Below are positions 1-9,020 of a DNA stretch of 64,000 nucleotides, one piece after another. The position numbers were made by a program, and so were the translations under genes. The notes below the pieces were generated by a model. It was given only the letters and a program-made list of their open reading frames with translations. It made no database searches and had not been told where the DNA came from. Numbering within the stretch: position 1 is the first letter of the stretch; every line of letters starts with the position of its first letter. Where the stretch lies: the NCBI RefSeq assembly GCF_003634215.1, contig NZ_RBWX01000011.1:1-64000 (forward strand), written 5' to 3'. The DNA is from Sphingosinicella microcystinivorans (GTDB lineage: Bacteria > Pseudomonadota > Alphaproteobacteria > Sphingomonadales > Sphingomonadaceae).

Positions 1-72
1 GCACTGGACGACCTCAGCCCCGCGCAGTTCGAGGAGCATCACGCCCGCGCCATGGTCAAATCAGCCGCATAG
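1..72 (+). pseudogene. C-terminal tail of an IS3-like transposase
   Basis: The first 23 codons end with TAG at 70-72 and read as the tail of an IS3-family DDE transposase, with the LSPAQFEEHH stretch that resembles the usual 'LSPxxFE' ending of those proteins. The rest lies outside the window. The bases just after it, up to about 103 (ending in a CCACTCCA-type terminus), could be the element's right end, which would place this element inside the istA gene that resumes immediately afterwards. The call rests on a short stretch. Confidence 0.45.
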
Positions 73-103
73 CCTCTCTCCGACCCAAGGGGCCCCACTC
101 CAG

Positions 104-898
104 TGGCAGCCGACACCGCAGGCCGAGACGCTCGAGGCCCTCAACCTGTGGCTGGAGGAGCGCTGCAAGGCATTCTGGCAGGAGATTCCGCATGGGATCG
201 AATCTGGTTCGGTCGCCGATGCCTGGGCGGATGAGGTGGAATGCCTGATGCCAGTGGGTAGGCCGTTCGACGGCTTTGTCGAATATGGCAAGCGCGTCTC
301 GCCGACCTGCCTCATCCATCTGGAGCGCAATCGCTACAGCGTGCCGGCGTCCTTCGCCAATCGGCCTGTCAGCCTGCGGGTCTATCCCGACCGCTTTCTA
401 GTTGTCGCCGAGGGACAGGTGGTGTGCGAACATCAGCGCATCATCGATCGATCCCATGATGGACCGGGGCATACCGTCTATGACTGGCGCCACTATCTGG
501 CAGTGGTGCAGCGTAAACCCGACGCGCTGCGCAACGGGGCGCCGTTCCTCGAACTTCCCGAAGCCTTCCAGCGGCTGCAGCGACACCTTCTGCGCAATCC
601 GGGCGGTGACAGGGAAATGGTCGAGATCCTGGCGCTCGTCCTGCACCATGATGAGCAGGCCGTGCTGACCGCGGTCGCAATGGCGCTGGACGCGGGCGTT
701 CCGACCAAGACCCATATCCTCAATCTATTGCACCGGCTGCTCGACGGGAAACCGATCACAACGCCGCCGGTGACACCGCCACAGGCCTTGAGGCTGGTCA
801 GCGAGCCACTGGCCAATGTGGAACGCTATGATGCGCTGCGTCGGGAGACCCGCCATGCGTCGCCAGCGGCGCCATCGTTGTCATGCTCCGCAGCCTGA
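104..898 (+). pseudogene. istA: istA fragment (IS21-family transposase, 3' part)
   Basis: This frame encodes the C-terminal third of an IS21-family IstA transposase. The recognisable part runs through RPFDGFVEYGKRVSPTCL and the ERNRYSVPASFANRPVSLR region that follows the DDE domain. The 5' part with the helix-turn-helix and catalytic core is missing because an IS3-like sequence abuts it at about base 100. The reading frame overlaps the start of istB, as is normal for IS21 elements, in which IstA (transposase) and IstB (ATPase helper) are co-expressed. It cannot be functional as seen. Confidence 0.8.
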
Positions 899-1597
899 AA
901 ATGCACGGCATGGCCCAGGCTGTCACTGATCTCATGCAGCAGGGAGCACCGGCCTTTGAAGCCGCCGTTCCGATCCTCTCCCAGTTGCTGAAAGCCGAAA
1001 CCGCCGAACGCGAGGTCCGATCGGTGGCCTATCAGCTCAAGGCTGCGCGGTTCCCGGCCTATCGTGATCTGGCGGGCTTTGACTTCGCCAGCAGCGAGAT
1101 CAACGAAGCGCTGGCCCGCCAACTGCACCGCTGCGACTTTATCGACGTCGCCGACAATGTCGTGCTGGTCGGCGGCCCCGGTACCGGGGAAAACCCATGT
1201 CGCCACGGCGCTGGGCGTACAGGCGATCGAACAGGAAAAGGTAGGAGGAAAGGCCGGGCAGATCGCCAATTGGCTCGTTCACTCCGACCTCGTGATCCTC
1301 GACGAGCTCGGCTACTTGCCGTTCAGTGCCTCAGGCGGGGCGCTGCTCTTCCATCTGCTGAGCAAACTCTACGAGCGCACCAGCGTCATCATCACCACCA
1401 ACCTGAGCTTCAGCGAATGGGCCAGCGTGTTCGGCGATGCCAAGATGACCACCGCGCTCCTCGATCGGCTCACCCATCACTGCCACATCCTCGAGACCGG
1501 CAACGACAGCTTCCGGTTCAAAAACAGCTCCGCCCAGCAGGCCAAACCCAGAAAGGAGAAGCCCCATCTTGACCCAACGATAACACAGGTAACATAA
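883..1597 (+). pseudogene. istB: istB, IS21-family ATP-binding helper, frameshifted and internally deleted
   Basis: The N-terminal part (from ATG 883) and the C-terminal part (to 1597) are both clear IstB, the AAA+ ATPase that assists IstA. The Walker A motif is broken by one extra base near 1187-1196, where GGPGTGK is followed by a change of frame. After QAIEQ the usual stretch of roughly 20 codons before KAGQIA is absent. The Walker B-like region ([11 protein letters not shown]) and the C-terminal [10 protein letters not shown] region remain. Two independent lesions make this a true pseudogene rather than a sequencing artefact. Confidence 0.85.
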
Positions 1598-1656
1598 CCT
1601 TCAGACGGGCCACTTCTCGGTGAAAACCCCGGGTCAACTCTCAGTGAAAATCAACA
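1598..1656 (+). repeat. Right terminal repeats of the IS21-family element
   Basis: Two near-copies, TCTCGGTGAAAACC (about 1615-1628) and TCTCAGTGAAAATC (about 1639-1652), lie one after the other and the element appears to end at 1656 with TGTTGA when read from the outside. IS21 elements typically carry such multiple short terminal repeats that bind IstA. No intact left end is visible. Confidence 0.65.
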
Positions 1657-1736
1657 CCCTTGGCCTTGGCAGCTTTGCGGATCAGCGAGCTGAGCTCGCT
1701 GGAGATGTAAACCTGGAGACAGATTGGCCGTGTCAT
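1641..1736 (-). pseudogene. 5' fragment of a ribbon-helix-helix-like gene cut by the IS21 element
   Basis: On the minus strand an ATG at 1736 follows a strong AAGGAG ribosome-binding site seven bases upstream. It opens a frame with VYISSELSSLIRKAAKAKG, which looks like the N-terminal strand and first helix of a ribbon-helix-helix (CopG/Arc-type) DNA-binding protein. The frame runs into the IS21 terminal repeat at 1656 and stops at 1641. The native part is therefore about 26 codons (1657-1736). Plasmid or element accessory proteins often have this fold, but with so little sequence the exact family cannot be set. Confidence 0.45.
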
Positions 1737-1988
1737 GCACGGACTCCTTGTGGTCAGGAGCTCGGAGCACACTGCGAAAGGCGGGATCGAAGCTCAGTCA
1801 GATTCAAGAACATATCAAGAACATACAGGACTGCGGAATTCCGCCATTCCCCGCCTCGCTTTGGTCAAATCCACGTAACTCCCCTCGTCCCCGTCATTTT
1901 GACGGAGAAGCTGCCATTTCACAGAATTCGGCCTATATACCTGTGATTACGTGCTTTTTCTGCCCGCCTTTCCGGAAGGGCGGAACCC
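1737..1988. other. Divergent intergenic region with a weak candidate operator
   Basis: This gap separates the truncated ribbon-helix-helix gene and the CocE-type gene. At 1921-1938 the sequence ACAGAATTCGGCCTATAT matches 10 of the 14 conserved positions of the ATAGAAT-N4-ATTCTAT motif seen elsewhere in the island. It lies about 50 bases before the start at 1989, a spacing like that of the better sites. The match is poor enough that it may be chance. No other structure was recognised. Confidence 0.3.
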
Positions 1989-3730
1989 ATGTTGGCCGAT
2001 TATGATGTGCAGCGCAACGTCATGGTGCCGATGCGCGACGGCGTCGCGCTTGCAACCGATATTTACCGGCCCAGATCGAGCGGACCGCTGCCCGTCCTGC
2101 TGTCGCGCACGACCTATGGCAAGGACATGGTGGCAGCGACCGGACTGCCGTTCCTCCAGCAAGACTATGCGGTGGCATTCCAGGACTGTCGTGGCTGCTT
2201 CGCGTCGGAGGGTTCGTGGACCCCGTTCTTCTGCGAAGCCGATGACGGCCACGACACGATCGAGTGGCTGGCAGCGCAGCCTTGGTCGTCGGGCGCGATC
2301 GGCATTTTCGGCGGATCATATTCGGCCTATGTCCAGTGGCTCGCCGCGCTGGCGCGCCCGCCGCACCTGCGTGCCATCTCCGCCTATGTCTCGCCATCGG
2401 GCGTCAATCACAGCTGGGTCTATGGCGAATCCGGGCTGTACCAGCTGAGCCTTGCCCTTCCCTGGGCGATGCTGTGCCTGGCGACCGCCATGCAAACCGG
2501 GCAGGCGCAGGCACCGGGACTCGAGGGCTGCCCGTCAGGCCTCGACGTGCTCCGGGAATCGATGGCCGTCCTGATCGGCCAGACGAGCGGCACGCCCATG
2601 CGGGACGAGGCCGACCGGCGCGCGAACGCGCTGATGGCCCGCCGGCCCCTCGCCGATGTGCCGGAACTTGCAACGGGAGCGCCCTGGTACCTCGACTGGC
2701 TGACCCATGATGCCAATGCGCCCTTCTGGCGCGCGGTCGACCCGGCGGCGCTGGCCGACCAGATCGAGGTTCCCGCGCTCCAATGGGGCGGCTGGTACGA
2801 CCTCTTCGTCGAAGGCGGGATCCGGAACTTCCTGGCGATGCGCGAAACGGGTGCCACGCCCGAGGCACGTACAGGCCAGCGCCTCGTCATCGGGCCGTGG
2901 TGCCACAGTTTCGGGCACGACCGCGCCGGCGACCTTGTCTTCGGCCAGGAAGCGTTGCGAAATGGCCCCGCGATGTTCGGCAACGGCGATCTCGAACTGC
3001 GCTGGTTCGACCACTGGATCAAGGGCAACGCCGAGCATCCCCTCGATACGCCGCCAGTCCGCTACTTCGTGCTCGGCGCGAACGAATGGCGCAGCGCGGA
3101 AACCTGGCCGCCCCGCCCGCCCGGGGTCCGGCCCCTGCACCTGGGTGCCGGCCTCGACGGGACCATGCGCTGCGCTGGGGGCCGGCCGAGCCCGGCGAGA
3201 TCGCGTTAACCTTCGACCCGGCGGCACCCGCGCCCACGCTGGGTGGCCGGCTGCTGAGCGGGGTGGCACCCGGCGCGTTCGACCAGCGGCCGCTCGAGGA
3301 CCGTGGGGACGTTCTGGTGTTCACCAGCGGGGCGCTGACCGCCCCGCTCGAAATCGCGGGTCCTGTCGACGTGCGGCTGACGGTCTCGTCCGATTGCCCC
3401 GCGACCGACATCACGGCGAAGCTGATCGACGTTCATCCGAACGGAAAGGCATTCAACGTGCTCGACGGCATCGCGGAAGTCCGTTTCGCCGGCAGCGGCA
3501 CCGCGTCGACGGTGACCGTCACGCTCGGTTCAACCGCCATCCGTTTCGGCGAAGGACACCGCATCCGCCTCCATGTCTCGTCGAGCAACTTCCCCGCCTT
3601 TCCCGTCAATCCCAACAGCCGGGAGTCGAGGATCGCGGCGGTACTGACCGACGATCGGGTGGCGAAGAACAGGCTGCATCTCGGAAACGAAGGGGGATGT
3701 GCGATCCTGATGCCGGTCGTACCGGACTGA
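1989..3730 (+). pseudogene. CocE/NonD-type (X-Pro dipeptidyl-peptidase-like) hydrolase, one frameshift
   Basis: This belongs to the CocE/NonD alpha/beta-hydrolase family, which includes cocaine esterase, glutaryl-7-ACA acylase and alpha-amino-acid ester hydrolases. The nucleophile motif is GGSYSAY. The later GWYDLF and IGPWCHSFG stretches fit the Asp and His of the triad. The C-terminal jelly-roll domain (LTFDPAAPAPTLGG onward) lies in another frame. The switch is near 3165-3185, by a GGGGG run. Repaired, the protein would be about 580 residues, the normal family length. No signal peptide is evident. It either hydrolyses amide or ester bonds in the cytoplasm or has been lost. A sequencing error is possible. 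Confidence 0.8.
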
Positions 3731-3779
3731 TCCGTCACGGCCCGCGGGGGCCCTTCCCCGGCTCCATCCCCGTCGTTCG

Positions 3780-4919
3780 CTACCAGAAGTGCGTGCGTGG
3801 CCATTCCGCGACCACGCGGGAGTCCTCCAGCACTTCGTAGCGATTATGTTGCGCCGATGTCGCGCACGCATGGTTCGGCAGGATGCGCAGCCGCGACCCG
3901 ATGGGAAAGCGGCCGACGTCGAGATCGGGCTCGCCGGGGCGGGCGATCACGATGCCATGCTCCTGATTGGCAATGCCGAGATAGACGTCCTCGATCGGAC
4001 GTCCGTCCAGATCGCACACCACGCCATAGCCCTGATCCTGCGGCTGATTGGCCGTTCCTCGGTCGCGTGACATCGCCATCCAGCCGGCATCGATGATGAC
4101 CCAGCCCTTTTCCTTCTTGTGCCCGATGACGGTCCCGAGGACGCTGACGGCGATGTCCGACAGCCTCGCCACGCCCAGACCCGCCTGAAACAGGTCGAAG
4201 AATGTGTACACACCCGGCCTGACCTCGGTCACGCCCGACAGATCCTCCGCGAACATGGCGGTGGGGGTCGAGCCGATCGAGACCACCGGGCAGTCATGAC
4301 CCGCATCGCGCAGGCGTTCCGCCGCACCGACCGTCAGTCCCCGCTCGCGCGCGGCATGGTCGCGGATCTGATCCACCGACCGGCAATCATAGGAGCCGCC
4401 GGCATGAGTCATCACTCCCTTGAGGTCGAGATTGGCCGAGGCCGCTATGCGCCGCGCCATCTCGATCAGTTCGGGTCCGTCCGGCTCCACGCCCGACCGG
4501 TGACCGTCGACGTCGAGTTCGATGAGGACAGGCAGACGGACGTCCTCCGCTCGTGCCGCGGCCTGGATCGCTTCGATCGCGTCCGGACTGTCGCTGATCA
4601 CCGTCAGATCGCAGCCGGCGCGGATCAGCGTCGCAGCATGGCTCACCTTGCCCGGCGTCAGTCCGACCGCGTAGAGAATATCCTTCTCGCCCCCGGCAAA
4701 GAAATAGTCCGCTTCGTGCAGCGTGGAGACGGTGATGCCGATCAGCCTGGACAGCGCCTTTACATCGCGCAGCACGTCGAGCGACTTGTGAGTCTTCACA
4801 TGCGGGCGCAGGTCGCAGCCGAGGGCATGGATGCGATCGGCCATGCGCGTCAGGTTCGCGCGCATCACGTCGCGGTCGAGCAGAAGGGCGGGCGTCTCGA
4901 GGTCCAGCAGCTGCTTCAT
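3780..4919 (-). CDS. DSD1/D-threonine aldolase family PLP enzyme
   Basis: This is a 379-residue fold-type III PLP enzyme of the D-threonine aldolase / D-serine dehydratase-like family, which acts on D-beta-hydroxy amino acids. The PLP lysine is expected in the RPHVKTHKS motif near residue 42. The C-terminal HACATSAQHNRYEV contains the His-x-Cys pair that binds the divalent metal. The start at 4919 (MKQLLDLETPALLLD) matches the family N-terminus; longer in-frame starts would enter the upstream gene. It lies 14 bases after the serine hydrolase gene and is probably co-transcribed. In context it may release aldehyde and glycine, or deaminate, D-amino acids freed from a peptide. Confidence 0.85.
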   Translation of the reverse strand: MKQLLDLETPALLLDRDVMRANLTRMADRIHALGCDLRPHVKTHKSLDVLRDVKALSRLIGITVSTLHEADYFFAGGEKDILYAVGLTPGKVSHAATLIRAGCDLTVISDSPDAIEAIQAAARAEDVRLPVLIELDVDGHRSGVEPDGPELIEMARRIAASANLDLKGVMTHAGGSYDCRSVDQIRDHAARERGLTVGAAERLRDAGHDCPVVSIGSTPTAMFAEDLSGVTEVRPGVYTFFDLFQAGLGVARLSDIAVSVLGTVIGHKKEKGWVIIDAGWMAMSRDRGTANQPQDQGYGVVCDLDGRPIEDVYLGIANQEHGIVIARPGEPDLDVGRFPIGSRLRILPNHACATSAQHNRYEVLEDSRVVAEWPRTHFW

Positions 4920-4933
4920 GGTCTCATCCGCGC

Positions 4934-6364
4934 TCAGTTGTTGATCTTGAAAGCCGAGGCAGGCTCGCTGAAAACACGCGCTGCCAGCTCTCGCGCCACA
5001 TCGTTGCCGCCGCCCGCGTTGGTCAGGACCGTCAGCTTGCGCCCGGTTGCAGGCTGCACCGCGATCAGGCTTTCGAACCCCGGGTTTGAGCCCCACTGCC
5101 AATAGACCGGACCTGTCCGGGTCTGAAGGATCGACGGCCCCAACGCCCATTGGTGGTTCTCATCGACCCTGATCTGCGGCGCAAGCATCGCCGCGCGGCT
5201 CTCGCGCGACAACCCCTTGCCGATCGCAAGCGCGTCGGCGAAGCGGGCCAGATCACCCGCGGTCGTCCGCAGCGTGAACGCGGCGTTCACGTCATTGCCC
5301 TTCAGCAAAGGCACAGGAAGCAAGACAGCCCGGACCGCGAACCAGAACGCGCCGCAAAGCACCAGCGCCGCCGCCGTCAGCTGCACGGTGCGAAGCACCG
5401 CCCGCGACGACAGGGGCGCAAATCGCGGAGCGACTGCGAAGACCAGGCCGATGACGACCAGCGGCACGCCGGCCGCAAGCGCGAGCGACGGCAGGATGTC
5501 GCTGCCCGCCACAACTGCTGCCAGGATCGCAACCGCGGCCAGCGACAGCCCCGCCATCACCCGCAGCGTGCTTGCCGGAACGCCCCAGCCGCGCCCCCGG
5601 ACGCGCTGGACGACCGCGCCCACGAGCCAAAGGAGGAGGAAGACGACGAGCACCGCCACGACGACGCCGATCGACACCGGCAGGAAGGGCAGATGACCGG
5701 CGCTCAGATCGCCGCGCCAGTCGTGACTGACCGCGAAGCCGGACCGGTTCATGGCCAGCGGACCGAAGATGCGGTCGCGGGCGAAATCCTGAAAGGGCAT
5801 GCCCGTCACCGTCTCGATGACATGCTGCAGATACACATAGCCCGTCCCCGAATAGGCGAAGGCGCTACCCGGAGGAGAGGTCAAGGCGCGATTGCCGCCG
5901 GTGATGTCGTTCGGCAGGCCGGAGCTATGGCTCAGCACCTGGCGCAGCGTCACCGGGTTGCCGGCGGGTTCGGTCGGCAGCCACGGCTCCTTGAGATAGG
6001 ATGACAGCGGCCTGTCCAGTGCGAGCTTGCCCTCGTCGACGAGCAGCATCGCGCCATAGGCGGTGACCACCTTGCCCAGCGATGCCGCCGCGAAGAGGGT
6101 TTCCGGCGTCACGTCGCTGCCGGAGATGGCGTTGGCATCGCCGAGCTGAAACACCGCATCCGCGCCGCCACCGCTGTCATAGGCGACAGCAACCCCCGGA
6201 ACACGATGTTCGGCCATCAGTGCCGCTGCATCCTGTTCGAGCTGCGCGCCGGTGGGCGGCGCGTCGGCATGGGCCGACGGCACGGCGATCGCGGCGAACA
6301 GCGCCGCGAGGAAAGCGGCGAGCGGCGCGGCGAACCGTACCCGGCGGTGAGCGAATGGGGTCAC
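4934..6364 (-). CDS. Serine hydrolase (class C beta-lactamase family) with an inserted membrane block
   Basis: This encodes about 476 residues from a GTG at 6364, chosen because AGGAG lies six bases upstream and a signal peptide (FAAPLAAFLAALFAAIA) then begins the protein. The SxxK motif is AASLGK. The usual YxN is YSG within FAYSGTGYVYL, and WGSNPGF stands where HxG is normally found. Between the two catalytic halves sits a block with about four membrane helices, followed by the family's TLRTTAGDLARFADAL segment. Family members act on D-amino-acid peptides, beta-lactams or esters in the periplasm. MlrB of microcystin degradation belongs to the same broad family. The loss of Asn in motif two makes activity less certain. 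Confidence 0.8.
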   Translation of the reverse strand: MTPFAHRRVRFAAPLAAFLAALFAAIAVPSAHADAPPTGAQLEQDAAALMAEHRVPGVAVAYDSGGGADAVFQLGDANAISGSDVTPETLFAAASLGKVVTAYGAMLLVDEGKLALDRPLSSYLKEPWLPTEPAGNPVTLRQVLSHSSGLPNDITGGNRALTSPPGSAFAYSGTGYVYLQHVIETVTGMPFQDFARDRIFGPLAMNRSGFAVSHDWRGDLSAGHLPFLPVSIGVVVAVLVVFLLLWLVGAVVQRVRGRGWGVPASTLRVMAGLSLAAVAILAAVVAGSDILPSLALAAGVPLVVIGLVFAVAPRFAPLSSRAVLRTVQLTAAALVLCGAFWFAVRAVLLPVPLLKGNDVNAAFTLRTTAGDLARFADALAIGKGLSRESRAAMLAPQIRVDENHQWALGPSILQTRTGPVYWQWGSNPGFESLIAVQPATGRKLTVLTNAGGGNDVARELAARVFSEPASAFKINN

Positions 6365-6467
6365 AATGGTCTCCTGGTGGTGGCCCGCGTACCGCGGCGG
6401 GGCGATGGCCACCGCAGCTGCGGCGCTGCCGCCGAGATCAACGTCGCAAACAATCATGCACCCTGCC

Positions 6468-8021
6468 CTATCCCGGCAATCTGGCGGGATACTCCCGTAC
6501 GCAGGACGCCGGATCCCAGCTCAGGTCAGGATCGAGCGGATAGATCGGGCGCTGGACATTCTTGAACGGCACCTTGAGGATGTCCGGTGTCGTCTGCCCG
6601 TGCAAGGCCAGTTCGTAGATGTTGGCGGGATCGATGTAGTTTTCGATGCTTGCGCGGAAATGGCCGCGGCTCTTGACCACAAGTGTCCTGATGCTGGCGA
6701 CGTCGACACCGACACATTCGAACTGATCCATGGAGAATGTCTGGAAGCGTTCCGTGGACACGACGACGGTGACGCCGCCCACCTTCACGGCTGCCATCGG
6801 CCCGTGTTTCAGCATCATGCCCCGGCCCAGATCGCCCGAGATCCGGATATTGCCGTCGGAAAGGCCGGTAACCTCCGCATCCGCTTCGAACGGCTCCGCG
6901 AACTCGGTCGGCTCGATCGTGTTGAAACGGGCCGTGAAGCGGCCGCCAATGCCTGCCTTGTGCGCTTCCGCTGCCACGGCCGGATCCCAGAAGGGACCGA
7001 GAACGACACCCTGCGCGCCATCCTCGTACAGCCGGCGCAGGATGAAGGTGGTGTTGCCGCGCGCACCGCCCCCGGGATTGTCCGCCACATCGGCGAGGCA
7101 GATCGGCGGGAGCGAGGGGTCTTCGCCGGCGCGCACCGCCATTCGGGACGCCTCGTCCAGCGGCGTATAGGGCGGTAGCGGCGTCGTCCTCATTTCCCAG
7201 CAGCGATGGGCAATGCGCGTCGCCAGATCGCGCGCTTCGGGGCCGTTGCTCCAGGTGGCGATCGAAATGTTCAACCCGTTGAAAGGGGTGTCGAGATAGG
7301 GAAAGCCGCCCAGGAGCGTAACGTTGCCGCGTCCCACGGGCAATTCCTGGAGCGCATCGCGGTAGATGTCGGCGAACGTGCCCCGCACCGTCGACAGTCC
7401 GGTCGGCGATGCGATCATCGGCACGCGGACGGCCGCTCTCGTCATGCGTTCTCCGGCAACCATCCGGCGCATCGCGTCCGCCGCCTCGATGCCCCGTTCC
7501 GCCATGTCGATGTGGGGATTGGTGTGATAGCCGATCACAAGGTCGGTCTTGGCCATCATCTGGTGGCTGAGCTTTCCATGCAGATCGAGGATCGCGATCA
7601 TGGGCACATCCGCCCCGACGACATCGCGCACTTCGGAATAGAGCACGCCCTCCAGATCCAGGGTCTGGTCGGTGCGCATCGACCCGTGCGTCGAGCTATA
7701 GACGCCGTCGAGGGGACCCGCCGCCTTCAGACGCTCGATGATCTCAGCCAGGAGCGAGCGGAACAGCGCCTCGGGCAACGGCGGCCCGGATGCTGCATAT
7801 CCAAGGAGAATGGGCACGGGCTCCCACGCACCCGTCTCGCCCATCCGCTTGACGAAGCCCTTGACTTCCGGGGCCATGAAGGCGTCGGGGTCCTCGATCG
7901 CCTGCTCGATCTCCGCGCCGCGAAACAAGCCGAGCCATCCATATTCCTCGACGGAGTAAAGTGGTACCAGGACGTTGCACTCGCTGAACAGCCCCAGCAT
8001 GGCGATCCGTGGCGAAGACAT
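6468..8021 (-). CDS. M81 family metallopeptidase (MlrC-like)
   Basis: This 517-residue protein belongs to peptidase family M81, whose known member MlrC cleaves linearised microcystin products. Visible zinc-site elements are AILDLHGKLS (Asp and His) and GYHTNPHID (His). The DVADNPGGGARGNTT block is also characteristic, and the length equals that of MlrC. ATG 8021 is preferred over the upstream TTG because GGGAGAGG lies directly before it. No signal peptide is seen, so it is cytoplasmic. An excellent ATAGAAT-type operator lies 18 bases upstream of the start. Many sphingomonads carry M81 proteins of unknown substrate, so a microcystin role is not implied. Confidence 0.85.
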   Translation of the reverse strand: MSSPRIAMLGLFSECNVLVPLYSVEEYGWLGLFRGAEIEQAIEDPDAFMAPEVKGFVKRMGETGAWEPVPILLGYAASGPPLPEALFRSLLAEIIERLKAAGPLDGVYSSTHGSMRTDQTLDLEGVLYSEVRDVVGADVPMIAILDLHGKLSHQMMAKTDLVIGYHTNPHIDMAERGIEAADAMRRMVAGERMTRAAVRVPMIASPTGLSTVRGTFADIYRDALQELPVGRGNVTLLGGFPYLDTPFNGLNISIATWSNGPEARDLATRIAHRCWEMRTTPLPPYTPLDEASRMAVRAGEDPSLPPICLADVADNPGGGARGNTTFILRRLYEDGAQGVVLGPFWDPAVAAEAHKAGIGGRFTARFNTIEPTEFAEPFEADAEVTGLSDGNIRISGDLGRGMMLKHGPMAAVKVGGVTVVVSTERFQTFSMDQFECVGVDVASIRTLVVKSRGHFRASIENYIDPANIYELALHGQTTPDILKVPFKNVQRPIYPLDPDLSWDPASCVREYPARLPG

Positions 8022-8038
8022 AAAGGCCTCTCCCAAAA

Positions 8039-8056
8039 ATAGATTTTCGATTCTAT
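8039..8056. promoter_or_regulatory. Candidate TetR operator, site 1
   Basis: ATAGATTTTCGATTCTAT matches 13 of the 14 conserved positions of the island motif (ATAGAAT-N4-ATTCTAT). It sits 18 bases before the M81 peptidase start, in the gap shared with the divergent TetR gene, so it could serve both genes. Confidence 0.75.
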
Positions 8057-8266
8057 ATTAGGTTTCACGACGGAGCGTGTAAAGGAGACAATACGTTCTG
8101 TCGGGACACGGCCCGGTCATGCACCAGCTGCCGGGTCGCGGCCATGCGCAGGTTCGGCGGAGGCAGGCGCGGCTTGTGTAAGCGCGTTTTTGCACTTTTG
8201 CCGATGGTGGCAGCACGCTAAGGCTGCGCTCCGCGCAGCCGCGGCAAGAGGGATCCGAACGAAGTC

Positions 8267-8992
8267 ATGGCCGAAACGAAGACCCGCATCGCTCGAAAAT
8301 CAGCCCCAGCTCCTGCCCCCAAAAAGGACCCCGCGCTGCCGCGGACGAACAAGGGGCGCATGCGCCGTCTGAAGCTGCGCGAGGCGGCAATGGACCTGCT
8401 CAAGAGCCATAGCTATCACGAGCTGAAACTGGAGCAGATCGCGTCGGCGGCCGAAATCCCGACGAGCGTGTTCTACCACTATTTCCCCAACAAGCGCACC
8501 CTGATCCTGGAACTGCTCGACGAGGTCTTCGCCCGGTTCGAGAAGACGGTCGTTCAGGCCGGGCCGTTCGGAAGTTTCGAGAACGGCGTCATCGCGCACA
8601 ATCGCGAAATGCTGAAGCTGTACAGGGACAATGCCGGGCTGATGCGCTGCCTTTCCGAAGTGGACGAGCCGGAATTCGCGCAGATCTGGCGAAGGAAGCT
8701 GAACATGTGGCATGACCGGGTGGGTACCGGGCTGGCGCAGTTCGTCGATCCCGAACATCGCAACGAAGTCGAACTTGCCGCGCTGTCACTGACGGTCGGC
8801 GGCATCACCGAGATGATCGCGCAGGAACTGTACGTCGTCCAGAACCGCACCTTGCGTCACCTCCTGCCCGATCTCGAAACGGCGACGTCCTATGTCGCAA
8901 CGATCTGGGTCAGGTTGCTTTTCCTGAAGCCGCACAGCAAGATCACCGACGGACGGTTCGACAGCCTGCTTCACCTCAGGGATCTCGACTGA
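8267..8992 (+). CDS. TetR/AcrR-family regulator, likely master regulator of the island
   Basis: This is a 241-residue TetR-family protein. After a basic, proline-rich leader of about 30 residues comes the helix-turn-helix (LKLEQIASAAEIPTSVFYHYF, about residues 53-73), then an all-helical ligand-binding domain. It is the only recognisable transcription regulator in the island cargo and is divergent from the M81 gene, with operator site 1 between them. TetR proteins bind short inverted repeats as dimers and are released by a small ligand, so the repeated ATAGAAT motif is a natural target. That pairing is inference. The 200-base leader region upstream of the start shows no second good copy of the motif. 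Confidence 0.88.
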   Translation: MAETKTRIARKSAPAPAPKKDPALPRTNKGRMRRLKLREAAMDLLKSHSYHELKLEQIASAAEIPTSVFYHYFPNKRTLILELLDEVFARFEKTVVQAGPFGSFENGVIAHNREMLKLYRDNAGLMRCLSEVDEPEFAQIWRRKLNMWHDRVGTGLAQFVDPEHRNEVELAALSLTVGGITEMIAQELYVVQNRTLRHLLPDLETATSYVATIWVRLLFLKPHSKITDGRFDSLLHLRDLD

Positions 8993-9020
8993 CCGCCTGC
9001 CGCGCGGGTCAGGCCCCCGG

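Noticed and set aside
1-2000. A second copy of the tRNA-Phe 3' end (left attachment site) near the IS elements
   Set aside because: I looked for the CCCGGGGACGG and TTCGA core on both strands and did not see it. The left border must be outside the window.
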